DNA from: Natronococcus roseus
GTDB taxonomy: Archaea > Halobacteriota > Halobacteria > Halobacteriales > Natrialbaceae
DNA: 64,000 nt
Assembly (NCBI RefSeq): GCF_043677095.1
Contig: NZ_JBHLJR010000003.1
Span: 496,001 to 560,000, forward strand
Reading direction: 5' to 3'
This document shows positions 17,027-25,564 of the stretch, piece after piece. Both the position numbers and the translations under genes were made by a program. The notes beneath the pieces are model-generated. The model was not told the DNA's origin. It saw only the letters and a list, made by a program, of their open reading frames with translations, and did not search any database. The first letter of the stretch is position 1. The number at the start of each line of letters is the position of its first letter.

Positions 17027-17234
17027 GGCTCTGTTTGCGGAGTCGGGAGAATAACGAGCGGCCCGGAACGCGCAAGGTTTCGCGCTCCGCGATTCGATCG
17101 TCGTAGACCGCACCGTGCCGGATCGCTCTCGTCTCCGTCCCGTGGGACGGTAGTCGTGCTCGTTGTTATCACCTCGGACGTCTCTCGGACGGGAGGCTTT
17201 TTCTCACTCCGCTCTGATACGCCGCTCGAGAACG

Positions 17235-19256
17235 ATGGACCTCGAGTCGATCCCGGGCGTCGGCGAGAAGACCGCCCGGTCGCTGTCGGCCCTCGACGAT
17301 CCCGAGCGAGCGCTGCGAACGGGCGACGTCGCGGCGATCGCAGCGGCACCCGGCATCTCGCAAGGACGGGCCGCCCGCATCGCGCGCGGCGCGATCCGCC
17401 ACGAGCACGATGATCCAGGTGCGTTCCTCGCGACCGATCGGGCGCGCGAGGTCTATCGGAGCGTGCTCGGACTGCTCAAGGAGCGGACCGTGACCGACTA
17501 CGCCGCCCAGCGCCTCGAGACGCTGTATCCGAGTTCGCGGCGCTCGCGGATCGAGGAGGTCCAGGCCTTCGCGAGCGAGGCGATCGAGCGCAACCCCGAC
17601 CCCGAGGTGCTCGAGGCGCTCGAGGGCGTCGAACCGCTTCGCGAGCCCGGCGACGTCCGGGTTCGCGAGCGCTGTCTGGCGACGACCGACGCGGAACGCT
17701 ACACCGAGGCCAAGGAGGCGATCCCGGAGTTGCCGGTCGAGATCGTCGAGGACGCACAGGGGCTCGCCGAACTCGCCCGGGGGTACGCGACGGTGATCGC
17801 GATCGACGAGTCCTTCGCCGGCATCGCCGTCGAGGGCGACGTCCGGGTCGAGCCGAACGCGCTCGAGAACCCCGCCGAGATCGTCCCCGAGCGGTCGCTG
17901 GCGTTTTTCGCGCGCAACCGAAACCGACTTCGGGCTGCCATCGACGTCGACCGCACCGCCGGTCTCGATTCGGATTGCGATCTCGACGCGCTCGAGGAGG
18001 GGCTCTCCCGGCTCGACGAGGACGGGACGGTCGCGGGTGACGCGGAACTGGACCGACTGACCGCGGCCGCGGCCGACGTCGACGCCGCGGCGGGAACCGC
18101 TGAAAACGTCGCGAACGACCACCTGCGGGAGGCGATCCGCGAACAGGACGTCACCATCGAGGGGTCGGACCTGCTCTCGCTCGTCGAACGCGGTGCTGGC
18201 GTCGACTCGCTGCTGTCCCGGGAGCTGGCGGACGAACACGCCGCAGCCGTCGAGGCCGCCCGCGACCACGTGATCGACGCGCTCGCCCTCGAGTCCGGAG
18301 AGGACGAGCTGGCCCGCCGAATCTTCACCGACGAGCCGACGTTTCCGGTCGAACGCGACGAGGACGCGCTCGGCCGGCTTCGAACCGAGCTGACGACGGC
18401 CAAGGAACGGCGTGCGAACCGCCTCAAACGAGAGCTCGCGGCCGACCTCGCGGACCGACGCGAGGGGGCGCGCCGACTCGTCCGCGACGCCCTCGAACTC
18501 GACGTCGAACTCGCAATCGCCCGCTTTGCCCGCGAATTCGAATGTACGATGCCGGCGGTCGTCGACGAGGAGGTCGGGTTTGCTATCGAAGGGGGCCGCT
18601 CTCCGCTGCTCGACGAGCCCGTCGGGGCGATCGACCCCGTCGACTACGAGGTCTCCGGCGTCGCCCTGCTCTCGGGCGTCAACAGCGGTGGGAAGACGTC
18701 GACGCTGGATCTCGTGGCGAGCGTCGTCGTGCTCGCACACATGGGGCTGCCGGTTCCGGCGGAGCACGCACGCGTCCAGCGGTTCGACGACCTCCACTAC
18801 CACGCCAAGACCCAGGGGACGCTCGACGCCGGCGCGTTCGAGTCGACGGTCCGGGAGTTCGCGGAGCTGGCCCAGAGCGGCGAGGGATCGCTCGTGCTCG
18901 TCGACGAACTCGAGAGCATCACCGAGCCCGGCGCCAGCGCGAAGATCATCGCCGGCATCCTCGAGGCCCTCTCCGAAAACGGCGCGACCGCGGTGTTCGT
19001 CTCCCACCTCGCGGACGAGATTCGGGAGATGGCCGGCTTCGACGTGACCGTCGATGGCATCGAGGCAGTCGGACTGGTCGACGGGGAACTCGAGGTGAAC
19101 CGCTCGCCGGTGAAGAATCGACTGGCTCGTTCGACGCCGGAGTTGATCGTAGAGAAACTCGCCGAGGAATCGACGGAGACCCGTCCACAGTCGAACGGCG
19201 GGGCGTCGACTCGATCGGAATCGTTCTACGCGGACCTCCTGGAAAAGTTCGATTAA
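17235..19256 (+). CDS. MutS5-type DNA-binding ATPase with N-terminal helix-hairpin-helix
   Basis: MutS-superfamily protein of 673 residues in the archaeal MutS5/MutS2-like group. It starts with a helix-hairpin-helix pair (IPGVGEKTARSL, and AAPGISQGRAARIA), has a long helical lever/clamp region (about 70-430), then the ATPase domain with Walker A SGVNSGGKTST and Walker B LVLVDELES followed by SHLADEIREMAG. Unlike bacterial MutS2 it has no C-terminal Smr nuclease domain. The ATG at 17235 starts at the conserved MDLESIPGVGEK; the upstream in-frame 24 codons are rejected. Role probably in recombination intermediates rather than mismatch repair; this is inferred. Confidence 0.85.
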   Translation: MDLESIPGVGEKTARSLSALDDPERALRTGDVAAIAAAPGISQGRAARIARGAIRHEHDDPGAFLATDRAREVYRSVLGLLKERTVTDYAAQRLETLYPSSRRSRIEEVQAFASEAIERNPDPEVLEALEGVEPLREPGDVRVRERCLATTDAERYTEAKEAIPELPVEIVEDAQGLAELARGYATVIAIDESFAGIAVEGDVRVEPNALENPAEIVPERSLAFFARNRNRLRAAIDVDRTAGLDSDCDLDALEEGLSRLDEDGTVAGDAELDRLTAAAADVDAAAGTAENVANDHLREAIREQDVTIEGSDLLSLVERGAGVDSLLSRELADEHAAAVEAARDHVIDALALESGEDELARRIFTDEPTFPVERDEDALGRLRTELTTAKERRANRLKRELAADLADRREGARRLVRDALELDVELAIARFAREFECTMPAVVDEEVGFAIEGGRSPLLDEPVGAIDPVDYEVSGVALLSGVNSGGKTSTLDLVASVVVLAHMGLPVPAEHARVQRFDDLHYHAKTQGTLDAGAFESTVREFAELAQSGEGSLVLVDELESITEPGASAKIIAGILEALSENGATAVFVSHLADEIREMAGFDVTVDGIEAVGLVDGELEVNRSPVKNRLARSTPELIVEKLAEESTETRPQSNGGASTRSESFYADLLEKFD

Positions 19257-19482
19257 CGTATTAGTCTACTAATATGAAAATTGAGAAAAAGAGCAATTTC
19301 AGGCCACGAGACGCTGTTAACCGGGAGATAATAAGGTGGTCCGGATCCACCCTTCGAAGCGAAACGGCTGGTTCGGATCGATATCGGTCTGCGATGAACG
19401 AACACCTCGACACTACAACATGGAACGGAGCGCGCGGACCTCTCAGCACGACGAAACTGAATCGGACGACGAATCTACCGGC

Positions 19483-21102
19483 ATGAACACGCTACTGATC
19501 GGGATCGACGCGGGAAGTCTTTCGGTCTTCGACGATCTCGACGCGGATACGGAGATCCCGACGATCCACCGGCTCTGCACGGAGGGGACGAGCGCACCGC
19601 TCGAGTCCCAGATTCCGCCGTGGACGCCGAGCGCCTGGCCCTCGATGTACACGGGCGCGAACCCGGGCAAACACGGCGCGTTCGGTTTCGTCGGCTACGA
19701 CGGTTACGACTGGCACGTTACCAGCACCGACGACGTCAACGAACACACCGTCTGGTCGCTGCTCGACCGCCACGGCTACTCGAGCGTCGTCGTCAACGCG
19801 CCGATCACCCACCCACCGGAGGAGTTCGACGGCGCCTTGCTTCCCGGCTTTATCGGTCCGGAGGATCCGGACTGCCACCCCGACGGACTCCTCGAGGAGG
19901 TCCGCGACGCGATCGGCGACTACCGCGTATACCCGTCGTACTCCCGCGACGACGACACGCTCCCCGACTCCGAGAAGATGACGGAGTACCGAAACCTGAT
20001 TCGGATGCGCGGCGCGGCGTTTCGGTACCTCGCCGAGGAGTACGACCCGGACTTCGGGTTCGTTCAGTTCCAGAAGACGGACACCGTCTTCCACGAGTTC
20101 TTCGGCGACGAGGAGAAGGTCCGGTCGGTCTATGAGACGACCGACGAAGAGATCGCCGCGATCTTGGAGCGGTTCGACCCCGATCACGTGTTCGTCGCCA
20201 GCGATCACGGGATGGGCGAGTACGACGGCTACGAGTTCCGCGTTAACGAGTTCCTCCAGGACCGCGGCTACGTCGAGACGACGACGAGCGGGAAGGGGAT
20301 GCCGTCCTGGACGCCGATGCGCCGCAAGCTCCGGGAGGGCGAGGAGTCCGAAACCTGGGAGCCGAGCTTCACCGAGCGCGCCGCGGCGGTCGCCGCCGAG
20401 CGATTCGGGATCACGGCTCGCGACGTCGGTGTCGTCCTGGAGCGCGTCGGCCTGGCCGAGACCGTCAAGAAGTTCGCCCCGGGCGGGGTCGCACGGACCG
20501 CGAACGAACAGGTCGACTTCGAGAACTCGCAGGCCTACGTTCGTGCCCGTACCGAACTCGGCGTCCGGATCAACCTCGAGGGGCGCGACCCCGAGGGCGT
20601 CGTCTCGCCGGACGACTACGAGCGAGTCCGCGAGGAGCTTATCCGCGAACTCGAGGACGTCGAGACGCCGGACGGCGACCCGGTTTTCGAGACCGTCGCG
20701 CCGCGCGAGCGGTACTTCCACGGCGAGTACGCCGAGGATGCGGTCGACATCGTCACCGTTCCCGCCGACTTCGATCACGCCATCTCCGAACAGCTCGGTG
20801 AGGACTACTTCGGTCCGGCCGAGCCCTGGAACCACAAACTCGACGGGGTGTTCGCGGCTGCGGGCGAGGGCGTCGACGAGGACGAAACGCTCGAGCGTGC
20901 CCACCTGTTCGACGTCGCCCCGACGATCATGGCCTCGTTCGATCTCCCCTACAGCGACCGGATGGACGGGAGCGTCATTCCGGTCGTCGAACCGACCGAG
21001 GCGACGTCGTACCCTGCCTACGACGGCAAGGGAGAACCGAACCAGTCCGAGGTCGACGAGGAAGTGACGGACCGACTGGCGGATCTCGGCTACATGAACT
21101 GA
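19483..21102 (+). CDS. Alkaline-phosphatase-superfamily phosphodiesterase/sulfatase-like protein
   Basis: 539-residue hydrolase-fold protein. Metal-binding D9 sits in IGIDAGS; the nucleophile region is PPWTPSAWPSMYTGANPGKHG (46-64, Ser/Thr nucleophile); DHG at 241-243 lies in FVASDHGMGEYD. This is the pattern of the type I phosphodiesterase/nucleotide pyrophosphatase branch. No signal peptide is seen, so it is cytoplasmic or exported by other means. In several haloarchaeal glycosylation regions such a gene sits beside flippases and transferases, as here, suggesting action on glycan phosphodiesters or sulfate. The ATG at 19483 fits the conserved start; an in-frame ATG at 19420 is possible but adds a polar low-quality stretch. 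Confidence 0.82.
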   Translation: MNTLLIGIDAGSLSVFDDLDADTEIPTIHRLCTEGTSAPLESQIPPWTPSAWPSMYTGANPGKHGAFGFVGYDGYDWHVTSTDDVNEHTVWSLLDRHGYSSVVVNAPITHPPEEFDGALLPGFIGPEDPDCHPDGLLEEVRDAIGDYRVYPSYSRDDDTLPDSEKMTEYRNLIRMRGAAFRYLAEEYDPDFGFVQFQKTDTVFHEFFGDEEKVRSVYETTDEEIAAILERFDPDHVFVASDHGMGEYDGYEFRVNEFLQDRGYVETTTSGKGMPSWTPMRRKLREGEESETWEPSFTERAAAVAAERFGITARDVGVVLERVGLAETVKKFAPGGVARTANEQVDFENSQAYVRARTELGVRINLEGRDPEGVVSPDDYERVREELIRELEDVETPDGDPVFETVAPRERYFHGEYAEDAVDIVTVPADFDHAISEQLGEDYFGPAEPWNHKLDGVFAAAGEGVDEDETLERAHLFDVAPTIMASFDLPYSDRMDGSVIPVVEPTEATSYPAYDGKGEPNQSEVDEEVTDRLADLGYMN

Positions 21103-21173
21103 TCGGCGGCGTCCCGATCACCGATCACGAGATGCGATCGGCAGGGGCCTCTTCGGGTACTGGGGGGTTACCG

Positions 21174-22271
21174 TTACGATTGCTCGGCGTCGACAGCACT
21201 GAACGCGTCCGTAAGCGTCACAACCGTTAGGTCTCGTTCCTCGACCCACTCGAGCATCTCGCGGATCCCGTCCTCGTCGACCTCCTCTTTGAACGTGTGG
21301 GCGCCCACGATACCGATGGCATCCTGTGCGGCGACTTCGTCGAGCTGTTCCTGGATGTCGAGAGGATCAGTAAACTCGATGAAGTAGTCCCGGTGGGTGT
21401 CGAACGGATCGAACTCCTCCCGGTCGTTAACCATCGATCCCGGGTTGACGTTCGCGATTCCGTCGTAGTACTCGCTTGCGAACTCGATCGTCCACTCGTC
21501 ACAGATGTCGTACGGCGCCAACAGCGTATCGACCTCGAACCCCCACTCCTCGAGTTGCGCCTTCGAATCGCCGAGGAACTCGTGCATGAGTTCCTCCGGA
21601 TAGCGCTCGACGGTCTCGCCGGCGGCGAACGATTCACCGACCGGCTCGTCGAACTCGAGGTAGCCGCCGATCTCGTCGCTATCGGAGGCGACGACGGTCC
21701 GAACGACCGAGTTCTCCCCGTCGGTGATCTCGATGTCGTACTCCAGGTGGAAGCCGTGGTTTCGTTCTTCCGGGTAGACACGCGTGTCGTCCGGCTCGAC
21801 GTCTTCGACGAGTTCGAACTCGCCGAGGGCAGTGTGTGCGGTCGTATGGGAGTTGATCTCCCAGCCGGCCTCGGCGAGTTCCTCGAGGTGCTCGACGTCC
21901 ATCCAGTCGTTGTCGTTGAAGTCCTCGCGGCCGACCCACTCGGTGACGATACCCGTACTCGCAGGTGCGTCGAACTCCTGGTGGACCGGAAACGCCTGCT
22001 CGTAGTCCTCCATCGGCCCGTCGTCGTAGGTAAACACCACGGCTCCGCCGTCGATATCCGGAACGTCCTCCGTTTCCTCCTCCTGCTCATCCGTCTCGTC
22101 GCTCTCGTCGGATTGGGTTGTGTCGTCGTCTCCGTTCGAACCGTTCCCGTCGTCATCGTCCGGGTCCTCATCCCCGTCTCCGGCGAGACTATCGAGACAG
22201 CCCGCAGTCGCTCCAAGCGTGCCGGCACCGATGGTGCCGAGGAGCACTCGGCGTGTTGCCTTCTCGTTCAT
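21174..22271 (-). CDS. Tat lipoprotein, polysaccharide deacetylase family (CE4-like)
   Basis: Secreted lipid-anchored protein of 365 residues. The Tat signal carries the RR pair (ATRRVLLGTIGAGTLGATAGC) with the lipobox Cys at 25. A disordered Asp/Glu/Ser linker follows (26-70). The NodB-type fold begins at 75 with FTYDDGP (D83, D84) and continues with NSHTTAH, giving the metal triad D84, H142 and H146. A non-standard insertion lies at about 150-205. Expected to remove acetyl groups from an amino sugar polymer outside the cell. It is divergent from the flippase gene. Confidence 0.85.
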   Translation of the reverse strand: MNEKATRRVLLGTIGAGTLGATAGCLDSLAGDGDEDPDDDDGNGSNGDDDTTQSDESDETDEQEEETEDVPDIDGGAVVFTYDDGPMEDYEQAFPVHQEFDAPASTGIVTEWVGREDFNDNDWMDVEHLEELAEAGWEINSHTTAHTALGEFELVEDVEPDDTRVYPEERNHGFHLEYDIEITDGENSVVRTVVASDSDEIGGYLEFDEPVGESFAAGETVERYPEELMHEFLGDSKAQLEEWGFEVDTLLAPYDICDEWTIEFASEYYDGIANVNPGSMVNDREEFDPFDTHRDYFIEFTDPLDIQEQLDEVAAQDAIGIVGAHTFKEEVDEDGIREMLEWVEERDLTVVTLTDAFSAVDAEQS

Positions 22272-22297
22272 CGATAATAGTTGATAGTTCTACCCAC

Positions 22298-22306
22298 CTA
22301 TTTATC
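22298..22306 (-). promoter_or_regulatory. TATA box of the deacetylase at 22271
   Basis: On the minus strand the sequence reads GATAAATAG, centred 31 bases before the ATG, predicting a transcript starting within a few bases of the start codon. Confidence 0.5.
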
Positions 22307-22541
22307 TCTCGGTTAACTGTAGTCTTTGATCGCTCGGCAAAAATCACTCGAGACGCTCCGACAGCGTGAGGACCGCTGATGCTACTCAAGCCCGCTACCG
22401 GTCGTTCTCGTACGGTAACTGACCTGATCTTAATGCGGTTATAATAAGGCCATCCCGACACAGAGCTTCGAACACTGTGGGTGCCACCGGACTACTGCTA
22501 GCTGTGAGAGCCGTCCGACGGCGTCGCTCTCGGGGGAACCT

Positions 22542-24182
22542 GTGAACCGAACCCTCCCTGGCGATGATCTCTCCGTCGGTACTGCTAACGTAGTTGCTCT
22601 CCTCGTGGGATTCGTCACGATACCGGTTCTGTTCCGACTGCTCGGTCCGTCCGGGTTCGGCGACTACGCGTTTCTGCTATCGGTGTTTGCGATCTACATG
22701 ATCTTCGTCAGTTCCTGGATCACAGACGGTGTCCGAACGTTCCTGGCGGAGGACCGGCCGACATCCGACTGGGAGCCGTACGTGATCGGGTTCTATCTCC
22801 GACTCGCGGTGTTGTCCGCGCTTACTGGCGCTTTCGTCCTGTTTCTGGGCTCTCGCAACGAGTTCGTCGCGGCGCTGTTCGGCGAGGAGTACACGGTCTA
22901 CTTCTACGGCTTGGCGCTGTTGGTGATCTCCGTCCAGTTCCAGACCTACTCCCGAAAGACGCTTCTGGGACTCGGCCTCGAGCGACACTCCGGCTTCCTC
23001 AGCGTCCTCGACAGCGTCGTGTTCGCCGTGATCTCGGTCTTACTCGTCTACCTCGGCTTCGGCGTTCCGGGCGCGCTGACCGGCTACGCGGTCTCGAGCA
23101 TCGTTTGCGGTATCGTCGGTCTGGCCCTGATTCACGGCCGCGTGTCGCTCTCGAGCGTGTTTCGAGTGCCGCCGCGGGAGTTTCCACGCAAAAAAATGCT
23201 CACGTCCGCCTCGACGAGCGTCGCGCTTCTCTTCTTGCTCGCCTCGCTCTACCACATCGATATCGTGATGCTTCAGCAGTTCCGCGAGAGTTCGGCGGTC
23301 GGCAACTACCGAGCGGCGCTGTTCCTGGCCGAGTTCCTCTGGTTCGTCCCGATTGCTCTCCAGACCGCGTACGTCGTTCCGACGTCCGAGCTATGGTCTC
23401 GAAACCGGCTCGACGAGATCACTGCTCTCGCGTCGAAGACGACCCGCTATACGCTCTTGTTGACTGCGGCCGTAGCGGTCGTAATCGCGGCGCTGGCCGA
23501 CGTCGCAGTCCCGATTTACTTCGGTCCCGACGCCACGCCGGCGATCGGTCCGGCACTGTTACTGTTGCCCGGTGCGCTCGGGTTCGCTCTCGCACGACCC
23601 GTCCTCGCGATTTCGCGAGGGGAGGGTACGCTCCGCTATCCGGTTCTTGCGACCGCCGGCGCCGCGGGGATCAACGTCGCACTCAACTACCTGCTGATTC
23701 CGCGATACGGAATGCACGGTGCGGCGTTCGCGACCACTATCGGCTACGGATCGATGTTCGTCTTTCACTGGCTTTCGGCACAGCAGATTGGCTTCGATCC
23801 GCTCGCCAATGCACGACTCGGCCGAGTAGCGGCGACGACCGCTTTCGCTGCGGTGCCGACGTTCGCCCTTGCGACGGTAGTCACAAACCCGTGGCTTGCG
23901 CTGCTTCTCGTCCCTCCGTTTGGACTTCTCGTCCACCTCGTCTTCGCCGTCCTTACCGGAGCGATAGAACCCGCAGAGCCGTTCGGGGTTCTCGCCGAGC
24001 TTCCGTCACCGGTAGGTTCCCGCGCCGAACCCATCCGCGATCGCCTCGAGGGCGTCAACGGCGACCTGACCGTCGCGGGCTGGTTCCAGAGCATGCTGTT
24101 TCTGGCCGGCGTGACGCTTCTGTTGTCGGGAGTTCTCCTCGCGACGTTCGGACCGGATACAGGGGTTCCGATCTTTGGGTAG
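22542..24182 (+). CDS. Polysaccharide/oligosaccharide flippase (Wzx/MATE-like)
   Basis: 546-residue membrane protein of the polysaccharide-biosynthesis (PST/Wzx) flippase type, with about 14 membrane segments beginning at 15-35. The N-terminal region LPGDDLSVGTANVVALLVGFVTIPVLFRLLGPSGFGDYAF shows the pattern of haloarchaeal flippases such as AglR-like proteins. It would move lipid-linked sugars across the membrane. A hydrophilic insertion of about 45 residues precedes the last segment. The start is a GTG at 22542; a TATA-like GGTTATAATAAG at 22437-22448 would give a leader near 70 bases. Confidence 0.85.
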   Translation: MNRTLPGDDLSVGTANVVALLVGFVTIPVLFRLLGPSGFGDYAFLLSVFAIYMIFVSSWITDGVRTFLAEDRPTSDWEPYVIGFYLRLAVLSALTGAFVLFLGSRNEFVAALFGEEYTVYFYGLALLVISVQFQTYSRKTLLGLGLERHSGFLSVLDSVVFAVISVLLVYLGFGVPGALTGYAVSSIVCGIVGLALIHGRVSLSSVFRVPPREFPRKKMLTSASTSVALLFLLASLYHIDIVMLQQFRESSAVGNYRAALFLAEFLWFVPIALQTAYVVPTSELWSRNRLDEITALASKTTRYTLLLTAAVAVVIAALADVAVPIYFGPDATPAIGPALLLLPGALGFALARPVLAISRGEGTLRYPVLATAGAAGINVALNYLLIPRYGMHGAAFATTIGYGSMFVFHWLSAQQIGFDPLANARLGRVAATTAFAAVPTFALATVVTNPWLALLLVPPFGLLVHLVFAVLTGAIEPAEPFGVLAELPSPVGSRAEPIRDRLEGVNGDLTVAGWFQSMLFLAGVTLLLSGVLLATFGPDTGVPIFG

Positions 24183-24277
24183 GAACCGTCCGCCCCAGCG
24201 GAAGCCGATCCTGTCGGAAATCGGATCGAAACGGTGGTCGTCCCCTCTCGTCCTGCTCGAAACGCGGTTAGTCCGTC

Positions 24278-24287
24278 GATAATAAAG
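24278..24287 (+). promoter_or_regulatory. TATA box deciding the GT2 start at 24313
   Basis: GATAATAAAG is centred about 30 bases before the ATG at 24313 but only about 18 before an in-frame GTG at 24301. Normal archaeal spacing therefore favours a leaderless message starting at the ATG. Confidence 0.5.
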
Positions 24288-24312
24288 CGCCGGTGGGCCC
24301 GTGTCGAACGAA

Positions 24313-25287
24313 ATGGCACTGGTTAGCGTCATTATTCCGACGTACAACCGGGAGGAGACGGTTTCGAGAGCGATCGACAGCGTCCTCGAACAGACACACG
24401 ACGACCTCGAGGTGCTCGTGGTCGACGACGGATCGACCGACGACACCGCCGCGGTTCTCGAATCCTACGACGACGATCGGGTGCGGCCGATCTACCACGA
24501 GACGAATCAGGGGGCGAACGTTGCGCGGAACACGGGCATCGAACGCGCACGGGGGAAGTACGTTGCCTTCCTCGACTCCGACGACGAGTGGCGTCCGGAG
24601 AAACTCGAGGCTCAGCTCGACGCTCTCGAGGAGCGTTCCGAGGAGTGGGTCGCAGCCTACTGCGGCTTCGCGTTCGAACTCACCAGCGCCTCCGACCGGT
24701 TTCGCGGTCTGGCCGCCAGCGTTCTCTCCCGTGCGGACGGTCAGCCCCGAATGGAGGGTGGGGAGGAACTCATCGGCGAGATACTCGCCGACAACGTTCA
24801 CACGGGCGCCGGCTCGACGCTGGTCGTCCGAACCGACGTTGCGAGGGAGGTCGGCGGATTCGACGAGACGCTCGACCGGTTCCAGGACCCCGAGTTCGTC
24901 CTGCGGATCCTCGAGGTCGGAAAGCTCGCCTACGTTGACGAACCGCTCGTCGTCCGCGAGGAGACGGGGACGCCGCCCGCGGACACAATCAGGCAGGCCG
25001 ACGAACAGTACCTGTCGCTGTATGCCGAGGAGGTCGATCGGTTCGAGACCGAGGGGTACGAGATCCGCTCGAGTCATGACCTCGTGCTCGCAAAGAGCTA
25101 CTTCAGCGAGGGGCGTCCCGCTCGCGGCTGCTGGCACCTCCTTCGTGCCGGGCCCGAACTCCGTCACCTGCCGGGTGTCCTCTGGTCGGCCGTCTCCGGA
25201 GCCCGACGGCGCCCGTTCCCGTTTCTCGCTACCGGTTTCGTCCTCGTCGTCGCGCTGATCGGCGGGTGGATCGGACTCCGTTCCTGA
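24313..25287 (+). CDS. Family 2 glycosyltransferase, membrane-anchored at C-terminus
   Basis: GT2 transferase of 324 residues: MALVSVIIPTYNREETVSRA, then VVDDGSTDDT for nucleotide binding and FLDSDDEW for metal binding. The catalytic domain ends at about 225. Residues near 285-320 form one C-terminal membrane segment (FLATGFVLVVALIGGWIGL), which would hold it at the membrane beside the lipid-linked acceptor. It follows the flippase on the same strand after about 130 bases with its own promoter. Single-transfer rather than processive type, as QxxRW is absent. The sugar is unknown. Confidence 0.87.
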   Translation: MALVSVIIPTYNREETVSRAIDSVLEQTHDDLEVLVVDDGSTDDTAAVLESYDDDRVRPIYHETNQGANVARNTGIERARGKYVAFLDSDDEWRPEKLEAQLDALEERSEEWVAAYCGFAFELTSASDRFRGLAASVLSRADGQPRMEGGEELIGEILADNVHTGAGSTLVVRTDVAREVGGFDETLDRFQDPEFVLRILEVGKLAYVDEPLVVREETGTPPADTIRQADEQYLSLYAEEVDRFETEGYEIRSSHDLVLAKSYFSEGRPARGCWHLLRAGPELRHLPGVLWSAVSGARRRPFPFLATGFVLVVALIGGWIGLRS

Positions 25288-25523
25288 GGACGAACACGCT
25301 CCCATTGTCTCGACGACTGGACGGGACTCCCCCTCGATTTCTGCCTTGCTGGTGACCTGCTCGAGACAGTCCTCAGTTCACCGATTCGTACACTTCCAGG
25401 ACATGACCAGATCCAGGTTGAAATGCGTACCGGCTGTGGCTATCGGTGAGTTCGGCCACCCCGACGTGTCAACCGATGTCGACCGAATCGTATGCGAGAG
25501 AGTGCTCTCGGCGTCGGAGAAGC

Positions 25524-25545
25524 AATAGAGCAAAGAGAGAAAAAG
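25524..25545 (-). terminator. T-rich stretch after the second deacetylase gene
   Basis: About 20 bases past the stop at 25565 the minus strand reads a run of five T followed by a pyrimidine-rich CTCTCTTTGCTC, the usual form of a haloarchaeal terminator. No stem is needed in archaea. Not proven. Confidence 0.35.
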
Positions 25546-25564
25546 CGGTCGCCGTCGTCGCCGA

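Noticed and set aside
17169..19007. Long minus-strand frame opposite the MutS5 gene
   Set aside because: Antisense shadow; Arg/Asp/Gly-rich product without family, while the plus strand carries Walker motifs.
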